Origin: Verrucomicrobiota bacterium
Lineage (GTDB): Bacteria > Verrucomicrobiota > Verrucomicrobiia > Opitutales > UBA953
DNA length: 64,000 nucleotides
NCBI GenBank assembly: GCA_030830965.1
Contig: JAURLX010000004.1
Location: 248,001 to 312,000 of the forward strand
Direction of reading: 5' to 3'
The translations under genes were made by a program, and so were the position numbers. Shown here one piece after another: positions 44,665 to 53,323 of this stretch. The notes beneath the pieces are model-generated. The model searched no databases, was not told the DNA's origin, and worked only from the letters and a program-made list of their open reading frames with translations. Position 1 is the stretch's first letter, and every line of letters starts with the position of its first letter.

Positions 44665-46005
44665 ATGAAGGCTGACGCCTTGATCGTGGGCGCGGGGCCG
44701 GCGGGACTCGCCGTGGCCGCCGCACTCACGGCCGCCGGCCGGAGCTGCGTGGTCATCGACCCGGCACGTCGGGCCGGCGGATCCATCCGCACGGTGCGCG
44801 AGGACGGATGGCTGGTGGAGACGGGACCCAGCACGCTGCAACTGGAGCACGCCGCCGACCACGACCTGCTCTGCGCCTACGGACTGGGCGGGGAGATGCT
44901 CGAGGCGGCGACAGCCTCCGCGAAGCGCTTCATCCTCTCCCGAGGCAGGCTTCATGGGCTGCGCCCGAGCCCGCTCTCGCTGCTCACTTCCGGGCTGCTG
45001 AGCCCGATCGGACGGATGCGCCTGCTCGCGGAGCCGCTGATTCCGCGCGGCGGCCATGCCGGCGAGACCGTCGCGGCGTTCGCGCGCCGACGGTTCGGGG
45101 CCCAGGCCGCCGCCCGACTGATGGACCCGGTGGTCTCCGGAGTCCATGCGGGCGACCCCGACCGGCTCGACATGGCGGCCTGCTTTCCTTCGGTGCACGG
45201 CCTCGAGGAAAGCCACGGGTCGGTCATCCTCGGCCTGACACGCAGGGGGCGCGGCGGCAGGCGCATCGTGGGCTTCAAGCTCGGCATGCAACAGCTCGCC
45301 GACGCGATGGCGGCCCGGGCCGGCGACCTTCGCCTGGGCTGGAACCTCATGCGCCTCTCCCGCACGGGCGAGGGCTGGTCGGCCGTGGTCCGCTCGGACG
45401 ACACCGGCGCCGAGGAGCCGGTGGAATCCCGGCACGTCGTCGTCACCTCGCCGCCCTGGAGATGGAGGGATACGCCTTTCGCTGGCGTGGTCGGCGAGAC
45501 GCTCGCGTCCTGGGCGCGCTGCGAGGCGCCACCCGTCACGGTGGTCGCCCGGGGATACGAGCGCTCACAGGTCTCCCATCCTCTGGACGGGTTCGGCTAC
45601 CTCACGCCGGGCGAGGAGAAACGGCGCGTGCTGGGCTGCCTGTTCCCCTCGAGCGTGCTCGAAGGACGCGCGCCGACCGGGCGGGCGCTGCTCTGCTGCT
45701 TCCTCGGCGGGGCGCGTCAGCCCTCGATGGCGAGGCTGGACGATGACGAGCTGCGCGGGGTCGTCGACCGGGAGCTGGCGGAGACGGTCGGCGCATCCGG
45801 ACGTCCGGAGCGTGAATGGATCCAACGGTGGGAGCGGGCCATCCCCCAGTACGACCACGACCAGCGCCGTCGAGAAGCGCGGCTCGTGCAGGCCGAACAG
45901 GAGGCGCCCGGCCTCCGCTTCCACGGCTCTTTCCGGGGTGGAATCTCGCTGATGCAGACGATCCGCGGAGGCGACGCGCTGGGACGCTCCCTCGCGCGAT
46001 CCTGA
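44665..46005 (+). CDS. hemY: Protoporphyrinogen oxidase (HemY/PPOX family)
   Basis: This 446-residue FAD enzyme oxidises protoporphyrinogen IX to protoporphyrin IX in haem synthesis. The N-terminal dinucleotide fold is DALIVGAGPAGLAVAAAL, then RAGGSIRTVREDGWLVETGP, the flavin amine oxidase signature. FGAQAAARLMDPVVSGVHAG (about residue 145) and FPSVHGLEESHGSVI are the PPOX-specific motifs. The C-terminal FAD contact LMQTIRGGDALGRS is slightly degenerate. No other haem gene is near. It converges on the MFS gene with an 8-base gap. Confidence 0.9.
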   Translation: MKADALIVGAGPAGLAVAAALTAAGRSCVVIDPARRAGGSIRTVREDGWLVETGPSTLQLEHAADHDLLCAYGLGGEMLEAATASAKRFILSRGRLHGLRPSPLSLLTSGLLSPIGRMRLLAEPLIPRGGHAGETVAAFARRRFGAQAAARLMDPVVSGVHAGDPDRLDMAACFPSVHGLEESHGSVILGLTRRGRGGRRIVGFKLGMQQLADAMAARAGDLRLGWNLMRLSRTGEGWSAVVRSDDTGAEEPVESRHVVVTSPPWRWRDTPFAGVVGETLASWARCEAPPVTVVARGYERSQVSHPLDGFGYLTPGEEKRRVLGCLFPSSVLEGRAPTGRALLCCFLGGARQPSMARLDDDELRGVVDRELAETVGASGRPEREWIQRWERAIPQYDHDQRRREARLVQAEQEAPGLRFHGSFRGGISLMQTIRGGDALGRSLARS

Positions 46006-46013
46006 ACGCCGGC

Positions 46014-47333
46014 TCAGCCCCGCGGCTGCGGATCGGGAAGGGAGCGTACGATGAGGGCCGCGGGAATCATGAGAAGCGCGCCGCCGAGATAGACCCAAAT
46101 GTGCGTCCCGAAATGGAAGTAGGCGAGGGCCGCGACCACGGGACCGACCACGCGGGCCAGGGCGCCGGCCGAACGCAGGATGCCGAGGTTGCGCCCCTGC
46201 TCCGTCGGGTCGGAATACAGCGAGACGAGCGCGGAAATGCTCGGAAGAACGAGCCCCGTGGCGAAGGAGATCAGCCCGAGGCCGGCGTAGAAGAGGGCGA
46301 CGGAGCCGTCCCCGGGCCCGGCCTTGTCGTGCGGGATGAAGGAGACGAGCGCGAAGGCGGCGGCGGACAGCGTCATCGCACCCATGAGGACCCTGCGATG
46401 GCCGAGCTTGGCCACGAGACGACGCGCCAGGCCCTGCGCGATGATCATGGCCGCGCCGTTGAAGAGGAAGAGCCCGGCGTTGTCGCGGGGGCTGTAGGCG
46501 AACAGGGCGAAGGTCAGGAAAACGATCGTGTTCTCCATGCCGGTGAAGGCCACCTGGTAGACGAGATTGGCCCAGGAAGCGCGCCGGACCGGCGCGGAGC
46601 GCACGCGCACGAGGTCGAGGACCGAGGGCCGCCCTTCGCCCGAGCGACGGCCGGGCGGAAGGGTCTCGGGGAGCAGGAACAGGGCCAGCAGGAAGTTGAG
46701 CGTGGCGAGGCCCGCGGAGATCATCGCGGGCACGGAAAAGGGGTTCAGCCCGAAGGGCCCGTCGGCCGGACCATGGGCGAGCCGCACATCCGACCCGACG
46801 GCGCCGATCACGGGGCCCAGCACGAACCCTAGCCCGATGGCCACGCCCACGACCGCCATGCCCCTGGTGCGGTCCTTCTCCTCCGTCACGTCGGCCGCGG
46901 CGGCGCTCGCCACGGCGATGTTGCCGGCGAGCAGCCCGCAGATGACCCGGGTGAGCACAACGACCCAGAACTGCGCCGCGAAGATCCAGAGCACATAGGC
47001 GAGTGCGGCCCCGCCAAGGGTGAAGGTGAGCACGCGGCGGCGGCCGACACGGTCCGAGAGCGATCCCCAGACGGGGGAGAAGACGAACTGCAGGAGGGAG
47101 TAGAGGGCGCTGAGCATCCCGCCAAAGAGCACCGTCTTCTTGAAGACGGTGTCCCCGCCCATCGCCTCGGCCGCGGAGCACAGCCAGCCTACCAGCGTCC
47201 CGGAAGTCCCTTCGGCCCGAACGTAATGGTCGAGGAGATGGGGGAAGAGCGGGATGATCACGCTGAACCCCACGATGTCCATGAACACCGTCAGGAAGAT
47301 GAGGCCGAGGGTGCGGCGCGGGGTGGCGGACAT
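46014..47333 (-). CDS. MFS transporter, TetA-like (12 TM)
   Basis: The 439-residue protein begins MSATPRRTLGLIFLTVFMDI, with VGFSVIIPLFPHLLDHYV in the first helix as in the DHA1 drug:H+ antiporters. The signature loop SDRVGRRRVL lies between helices 2 and 3, and motif C GLGFVLGPVIGAVG lies in helix 5. About twelve hydrophobic helices follow. An unusual insert, RAEGTSGTLVGWLCSAAEAM, lengthens the first periplasmic loop. The substrate is not predictable; TetA-like sequence is no proof of resistance. ATG 47333 excludes an unrelated 54-residue upstream extension. Confidence 0.85.
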   Translation of the reverse strand: MSATPRRTLGLIFLTVFMDIVGFSVIIPLFPHLLDHYVRAEGTSGTLVGWLCSAAEAMGGDTVFKKTVLFGGMLSALYSLLQFVFSPVWGSLSDRVGRRRVLTFTLGGAALAYVLWIFAAQFWVVVLTRVICGLLAGNIAVASAAAADVTEEKDRTRGMAVVGVAIGLGFVLGPVIGAVGSDVRLAHGPADGPFGLNPFSVPAMISAGLATLNFLLALFLLPETLPPGRRSGEGRPSVLDLVRVRSAPVRRASWANLVYQVAFTGMENTIVFLTFALFAYSPRDNAGLFLFNGAAMIIAQGLARRLVAKLGHRRVLMGAMTLSAAAFALVSFIPHDKAGPGDGSVALFYAGLGLISFATGLVLPSISALVSLYSDPTEQGRNLGILRSAGALARVVGPVVAALAYFHFGTHIWVYLGGALLMIPAALIVRSLPDPQPRG

Positions 47334-47415
47334 GCGCCACACGATGGGACGGGCGGCTGTCCGTGCAAACAAAACAGCGGCTTGCTCCCGGCGGCGCAGA
47401 GGGGAGAATGGCGTC

Positions 47416-48414
47416 GTGAAGGCCTTCCGACTGCTGACGATGCTGACCGCGGGGCCCCTCCTGGCCGCGTCCATGGAACCGAGATCGCTGCTCATCGAGC
47501 AACGGCTAGCTGGTTTCTCCGACGCGGACTACGGCCCGGCCATCGAACGTTCGGTCGAGGAATTCGAGCGACGCACGGGCAGGCGCCTGACGCCCGCCGC
47601 CGCCGGCCGCTGCGGGCTCAAAGTGAGCTCGGATTCGGGCGTGGGACTCTCGACGCCCAAGCCGTTGGTCCGGGCGGTCTCGGCGGCCCTCGTCCGCCGC
47701 GGATTCAGGCGCGAAGGGCTCGTCATCTGCGACGCGCGCGACCATGCGCTGCGGCAGGCGGGATTCCTGCCGCCGGTCGCTGACGGGCCCCAGGACTTCG
47801 AAGGCTCGCCGGTGCTCGCCTGGGAGAAGCTGGCGCCCGCCTGGGCCTCCGACGGAAGACTGCGCTACGAGAACCAGGTGCTGCCGCGTCCCGGCTCCGC
47901 CGCGGTGGCATGGGGCGACGCGCGCGTCAGCGTGCTCCCCAAGACGCTCTTCGACGACGTGGACTTCTGGATCAACCTCCCCGTGCTGAGCGACAGCCGG
48001 GCGCTGGGGGTGCACGGCGCCATCGCCGCCGCCTCGCTGGGCAATATGGCCAATGCGGAACGCTTCATGGACAATCCTTTCAACGCCTCCAAGGTCGCGG
48101 TGGAGGTTTGCGCGATCCCGGGGCTGGCCAAGGGCAACGCGCTCACGTTCCTTTCGCTCGAACGCTACCAGGTGCTCGGCGGACCGACCTACGATGCCGG
48201 CTGGGTGCGCTCGGAGAAGACCGTGCTGGCCAGCGCCAACCCGGTGATCATCGACTTCATCGGGCTCCAGAAGATCAACGCGGGCCGCAGGCAGGGCAAC
48301 GTCGACCCGATTCATCCGGAACCGCCGATCTTTGCCGCGGCCAATTCAGGCGAGATCCGTCTGGGCAGCTGCAAGCCCGCCGACATCACCCTGGTCCGCC
48401 TGTCCGCTCCTTGA
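47416..48414 (+). CDS. DUF362-like protein, exported
   Basis: The 332-residue protein starts with GTG (VKAFRLLTMLTAGPLLAAS), with AGGGGAG about 10 bases upstream; no ATG gives the signal-peptide-like start. The body has VSVLPKTLFDDVDFWINLPVLSD and GVHGAIAAASLGNMANAERF, as in the DUF362 superfamily, and VIIDFIGLQKINAGR near the C-terminus. DUF362 proteins often carry iron-sulphur cysteines; only few Cys are seen here (KVSSD region, ICDARD, VEVCAIP, GSCKPAD), without a CX2CX2C motif, so a ferredoxin part is absent. Divergent from the MFS gene by 82 bases. Function unknown. Confidence 0.7.
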   Translation: MKAFRLLTMLTAGPLLAASMEPRSLLIEQRLAGFSDADYGPAIERSVEEFERRTGRRLTPAAAGRCGLKVSSDSGVGLSTPKPLVRAVSAALVRRGFRREGLVICDARDHALRQAGFLPPVADGPQDFEGSPVLAWEKLAPAWASDGRLRYENQVLPRPGSAAVAWGDARVSVLPKTLFDDVDFWINLPVLSDSRALGVHGAIAAASLGNMANAERFMDNPFNASKVAVEVCAIPGLAKGNALTFLSLERYQVLGGPTYDAGWVRSEKTVLASANPVIIDFIGLQKINAGRRQGNVDPIHPEPPIFAAANSGEIRLGSCKPADITLVRLSAP

Positions 48415-48514
48415 GGCGGCCAGCCGGCGCAGGTTTTCGGCGCCGGTAGACCAGCTGGCCGCACCAGACGAACCACCGGCCGGGACGCACCTGACAGGAG
48501 ACGGCGAGGACCAT
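48386..48514 (-). CDS. Possible 42-residue small protein (speculative)
   Basis: An ORF from ATG (48514) to TGA (48386) encodes MVLAVSCQVRPGRWFVWCGQ and continues with an Arg-rich middle and tail. AAGGAG lies 5 bases before the ATG, a textbook Shine-Dalgarno in a region where most genes have weak ones. Against it: the ORF overlaps the DUF362 3' end by 29 bases and spans a long hairpin whose arms constrain the codons. No homologue comes to mind. It lies in the 201-base gap between the convergent DUF362 and mdh genes. Confidence 0.2.
   Translation of the reverse strand: MVLAVSCQVRPGRWFVWCGQLVYRRRKPAPAGRLKERTGGPG
48416..48462. terminator. Long hairpin after the DUF362 gene
   Basis: GCGGCCAGC (48416-48424) pairs perfectly with GCTGGCCGC (48454-48462). 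Inside, CCGGCGC pairs with GCGCCGG around a 9-base loop with a T-run (AGGTTTTCG); the 7 bases TAGACCA bulge. It begins right after the DUF362 stop. No T tract follows, so it may be a bidirectional mRNA end or stability element between convergent genes rather than a classical intrinsic terminator. Confidence 0.5.
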
Positions 48515-48615
48515 TGCTTCTCCTTCGCGCTTCGCTTCCTGCCCAGTACGGCGCGGTCAGGTGCCGACACAGCGACGGGGAGGCCCCTCCCGCCCCACCT
48601 TTCAACTGGATCGTT

Positions 48616-49617
<1,002 letters not shown>

Positions 49618-49663
49618 GGGAACGGCTATCTAGTTACGTGCGAGAGCGGGAGGGAAGGGAAAA

Positions 49664-50335
49664 CTACAGTCCCAGCTCGCCCTGGTGCATCTCGCCCGCG
49701 GCCGCCGCAGGCAGGCCGTCCCTGACGAGCTGGGCCAGAGAGGCGGAGGACCGGCCCTCCACCGCGCATAGGGCGCGGAGCACGAGCGCGGCGGCGAGAG
49801 CGTCGAACAGGGCGCAGTGATAACGGCGGCGCGAGGTCGGACAGTAGGCCTGCGCGAGCGCCTCCAGACGGGGGCCGAGACGGAGCGCGGACACGAGCGA
49901 GGAAAGACGATGGTCGCCCAGGCTGGGCATCCATAGCCGGGCCAGCCGGCAGGTATCAATGAAGGGACCCCACTCGGCCACCGCCTCGGGACCGACGAAG
50001 GAAGGGACGGCGGGGGGGCGAGGCCAGGTCGCGCGCAGAAGGCCGGCCTCCACGGCCGCGTTGTGAGCGGCGAAGAGCCCGGTGCGGCGCAGGCCCGCCC
50101 ATCGGTCCCACTCCGCCGAGAACGGCGTCTCGGCGGCGAGGTCACGGTCCGTGAGGCCGTGGCATTGCGTGTCGACCGCGGGCACGGCGGCGGATGGCGC
50201 GTGCAGGCCGGTGAACGCGGAGACGACCTCGCCGCCGAGCAGGGTGACGACCCCTGATTCCACCACGCCGGTGCGGGCCCCTCCCTCGAAGTCGACGACG
50301 TGCAGCGGCACCTGGCTCCAGGACAAGGCGCTCAT
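49664..50335 (-). CDS. DnaQ-like 3'-5' exonuclease (DEDDh)
   Basis: A 223-residue exonuclease of the RNase T/DnaQ fold. ExoI is VDFEGG (Asp and Glu, near residue 15), ExoII is LFAAHNAAVEAGLL, and ExoIII is YHCALFDALAAALV with the His-Asp pair. Size and isolated domain suggest a proofreading subunit or a maintenance exonuclease; it is not fused to a polymerase. The ATG at 50335 overlaps the hrpB stop (ATGA); a GTG at 50341 is the alternative. The operon context with dnaX and hrpB supports a role in DNA or RNA handling. Confidence 0.85.
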   Translation of the reverse strand: MSALSWSQVPLHVVDFEGGARTGVVESGVVTLLGGEVVSAFTGLHAPSAAVPAVDTQCHGLTDRDLAAETPFSAEWDRWAGLRRTGLFAAHNAAVEAGLLRATWPRPPAVPSFVGPEAVAEWGPFIDTCRLARLWMPSLGDHRLSSLVSALRLGPRLEALAQAYCPTSRRRYHCALFDALAAALVLRALCAVEGRSSASLAQLVRDGLPAAAAGEMHQGELGL

Positions 50336-52863
50336 CGCCACTCGTGCCTGGGGTAGCGGCCGCGGAGTTCCTTCTTCACGGCCTCGTAGGAGCCCTTCCA
50401 GAAGGCGTCGAGGTCGGTGGTGCGCTGCTGCGTGCGGCGGGCAGGCGACTGCACGCAGACCACGACGGGTACCCTGCCCTGGCAGACGCGCAGGCGCGAG
50501 CCGGGGACGTCATACAGCTCCTGCACGGTCGCCTCGACGACCGCCTCGCCGTCCTCGGAGTACTCGATGCGCGCAGGATGCTTCTTGCGGGGCAGGACGA
50601 TGCGTTCGGGGCAATACGACTCCAGCGCAAGTGCCTGCTCGTGCGTGATCCAACCGCGCACGACGGGAAACACGGGCCGGTCGCGGACGTCGCGGGCGCA
50701 GACCGCCCCGGAGCAGAGCTCCTCGACGACCATGCGCCGGGCCGCCTCGTCGAAGAGGGGCACGGCCAGTTCGGGGCAGTGCCGGGCGAGGAAATTGACG
50801 CGGCGGATCCAGCTGTCGACCTGGTCGTCCCATTTCTCGAGCACGATGCGGCCGGCGAGGACCTCGTCGGCGAGGAGCCGGCTGGCGTCGTCGGAGGGGG
50901 CGGCGTCGCGTTCGGCGTGCGCGAGCACGAGGTCGCGGAACTTCCTTTCCGTCCGCGCCATGACCCGGCGCTGCGTGCCGTCGTAGCGGACCGAGGTCGC
51001 GTCGGAGAAGTCCGCCGGCCAGAGCTCGCGAAGCCAGGCCTCCTCGACCGCGGTGCAGAGCGACAGGTAGGTGGTCACCTCGCCCCGGGCCTGGATCTCG
51101 TCGATCTCGGCGGCCACGATCAGCCGCGCGGAGCGCACGGCGGACTCGCGACGGAGCTCCCCCTTGCGGCCGTGGACCACCGCACAACGCAGGGTGCCCG
51201 CGTCGAGCCGGACAGCGAGCCGGTCGGAGAAGCCGAGCAGCAGGCAGCGGCGGACCTCAACGGGGTCGGCGGGCCTAAGATCGACCGGCAGACGCTGGCC
51301 CTCGGCGATGCGCAGGAACTGACGGGCGGCTTGGTCGGCCTGGCGGGCGGAAAGCCCGTGCACGCCGAGCGACTCACACGCGTCGGGATCGAAGCGCAGC
51401 TCGGCCGCACGGCGCAGGAGGGCGAGGCGCACGAAGAAATCGGACCCCTCCTCCTGCGCGACGGCGTCACGCGCCTCTTCCGTGCGTCCGTCGACCCTGC
51501 GGAACAGGATGTCGCGCCCCTGCGCAAGCCCCACGATGCGGGCGACTTCGGCGACGCAGCCGAGCTCGCCGGCGGCCAGCAGCATCCGCGCGTAACGCGG
51601 ATGGGCGGGGAAGACCGCCATGCGGCGACCGACCGGTGTCACCTCGCCCGCGGCGTCGAGCGCGCCGAGGTCACGGAGCAGTTCACGGGCGCGCCGCAAG
51701 GCGCCGGCTTCGGGAAGCTCATACCACGGGAAGGATTCGGGCGCTCCCCAGCCGGAGGCGAGGAGCAGCAGCGCGGTCTCGGCCAGGTCCACCCGGCCGA
51801 CCTCGGGGGTGTCGCGCAAAGGGCGCGACTCGTGATCCGTGCGCGACCAGAGGCGCACGCAACGCCCGGGGCCCGTGCGGCCGGCCCGTCCGGCGCGCTG
51901 CTCCGCGGACGCCCGGGAGATCGGCTCGACCATCAGCGTGTCGATGCCGCGATGGGGATCGAAACGGGCGACCCGGGCCAGCCCGGCGTCGACCACCGCA
52001 CGAATACCGGGAATGGTCAGCGAGGTCTCGGCCACGTTGGTGGCCACGATCACCTTGCGCCGCGGGCCGGGCAGCACCGCGCGGTCCTGCTCCTCGGGCG
52101 GAAGCTCGCCGTGCAGCGGCAGCACCTCGACGCCGCCGGATTCCGGAAGCGCGCGCACGGCGCCAATGGTCCGCATGATCTCGTAGGCGCCGGGCATGAA
52201 GACGAGCACGTCACCCTCGGTCTCCTCACGGAGCACCCGCCGAACCTGCTCGGCCGCAAGCTCCCAGACCGGCCGCCGGGAGTCCCTGGGAACATGGAGA
52301 TGCTCCACCTCGACAGGATGGGCACGCCCGTCGGCCGCCAGCGTCTCCGCGCCCTCGAGCCAGCGGGCCACGCCCTCGGTGTCTAGCGTGGCGGACATGA
52401 CGACGATGAGCAGGTCCGGACGGCCCGACTCCTGGATCCTGCGAGCTAGCGCCAGGCCGACGTCCGAATGCAGGCTCCGCTCATGGAACTCGTCGAAGAC
52501 CACCGCACCGATGCCGGAAAGCGAGGGATCGGCGGCCACCTGCCGGAGTAGGAGCGCCTCCGTGATGAACTTGATGCGCGTCCCGGCCGACTCGACGCGT
52601 TCGAAGCGCACCTGGTAGCCGACCTCTCCGCCGAGCCTCGACCCGCGCTCCTGCGCGATGCGCGCAGCGAGCATGCGGGCCGCGATGCGCCGGGGCTGAA
52701 GCACGAGCACCTGGCCGTCGACCAGACCCAGGTCGACCAGCATCTGCGGCAGGCGCGTCGACTTGCCCGAACCTGTCGGCGCCCGGAGGACGATCCGGCG
52801 TGTGCGCCCGCAGGCCTCGGCGAGTGCCGGACGGAGGGCGTCGATGGGCAGGGGCTGGCTCAT
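50332..52863 (-). CDS. hrpB: ATP-dependent helicase HrpB
   Basis: An 843-residue DEAH-type superfamily 2 helicase. Motif I is RAPTGSGKSTRLPQ (about residues 28-40), motif II DEFHERSL, and motif III VMSATLD. Motifs V and VI are ATNVAETSLTIPGIRAVVD and SRASAEQRAGRAGRTGPGRC. An HA2 domain and the HrpB-specific C-terminal region follow, with a KHPARIEYSEDGEAVV block. The cellular role of HrpB is not well defined. It is joined to its neighbours by ATGA overlaps at both ends. Confidence 0.93.
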   Translation of the reverse strand: MSQPLPIDALRPALAEACGRTRRIVLRAPTGSGKSTRLPQMLVDLGLVDGQVLVLQPRRIAARMLAARIAQERGSRLGGEVGYQVRFERVESAGTRIKFITEALLLRQVAADPSLSGIGAVVFDEFHERSLHSDVGLALARRIQESGRPDLLIVVMSATLDTEGVARWLEGAETLAADGRAHPVEVEHLHVPRDSRRPVWELAAEQVRRVLREETEGDVLVFMPGAYEIMRTIGAVRALPESGGVEVLPLHGELPPEEQDRAVLPGPRRKVIVATNVAETSLTIPGIRAVVDAGLARVARFDPHRGIDTLMVEPISRASAEQRAGRAGRTGPGRCVRLWSRTDHESRPLRDTPEVGRVDLAETALLLLASGWGAPESFPWYELPEAGALRRARELLRDLGALDAAGEVTPVGRRMAVFPAHPRYARMLLAAGELGCVAEVARIVGLAQGRDILFRRVDGRTEEARDAVAQEEGSDFFVRLALLRRAAELRFDPDACESLGVHGLSARQADQAARQFLRIAEGQRLPVDLRPADPVEVRRCLLLGFSDRLAVRLDAGTLRCAVVHGRKGELRRESAVRSARLIVAAEIDEIQARGEVTTYLSLCTAVEEAWLRELWPADFSDATSVRYDGTQRRVMARTERKFRDLVLAHAERDAAPSDDASRLLADEVLAGRIVLEKWDDQVDSWIRRVNFLARHCPELAVPLFDEAARRMVVEELCSGAVCARDVRDRPVFPVVRGWITHEQALALESYCPERIVLPRKKHPARIEYSEDGEAVVEATVQELYDVPGSRLRVCQGRVPVVVCVQSPARRTQQRTTDLDAFWKGSYEAVKKELRGRYPRHEWR

Positions 52864-53321
52864 GCGACCGGCAGGTCGATGATGCGTGCGCGCGGTTCTC
52901 CGTCCCCCAGCGTCAGCCTCGCAAGCGTGACCGGAAGGCGGAAGCGCCGCGGACCCGCGCTTCCGGGATTGAGCCTCAGCACCCCGTCCCGTTGCTCGAT
53001 CAGCGGGACGTGGGTGTGTCCCGTGATCACGACCGCGGGCGCCTGCGCAGCTTCATCGACCGGCAGATGGCCGTGATGGACCAGTACCCGGACGCCGGCC
53101 TCCACGCGGAGGAGGACTTCCGGAAGGCGTGGATCGTCGTCGCAGTTGCCTCGGACGGCGAAGCAGGGCGCGACCAGCGAAGCCAGCTCCTCGACGACAT
53201 GCGGTCCGCAAACGTCGCCCGCATGGAGCACCAGTTCGCAGCCTTCGAGGGCCCTGACCGCCTCGGGTCGGAGCCGGCCGTGGGTGTCAGAGATGACGCC
53301 GATCTCCACCGCCTTCCCCAT
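52860..53321 (-). CDS. YfcE/MJ0936-type metallophosphoesterase
   Basis: The 153-residue phosphodiesterase has the conserved metal ligands in order: GVISDTHGRLR, LVLHAGDVCGP, VRGNCDDD, HHGHLP and VITGHTHVPL. This is the compact form of the family (E. coli YfcE 184 residues). A small-molecule phosphodiester is the likely substrate, unspecified. Start overlaps nothing upstream (2 bases from dnaX); its stop overlaps the hrpB start as ATGA. Confidence 0.9.
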   Translation of the reverse strand: MGKAVEIGVISDTHGRLRPEAVRALEGCELVLHAGDVCGPHVVEELASLVAPCFAVRGNCDDDPRLPEVLLRVEAGVRVLVHHGHLPVDEAAQAPAVVITGHTHVPLIEQRDGVLRLNPGSAGPRRFRLPVTLARLTLGDGEPRARIIDLPVA

Positions 53322-53323
53322 GT

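Noticed and set aside
46014-47333. Tetracycline resistance gene
   Set aside because: The similarity is to the general DHA1 exporter family and has an unusual loop. Nothing indicates a resistance substrate or mobile context.
50344-52386. 680-codon open frame antisense to hrpB
   Set aside because: Helicase motifs are complete on the minus strand. The plus-strand product is low-complexity.
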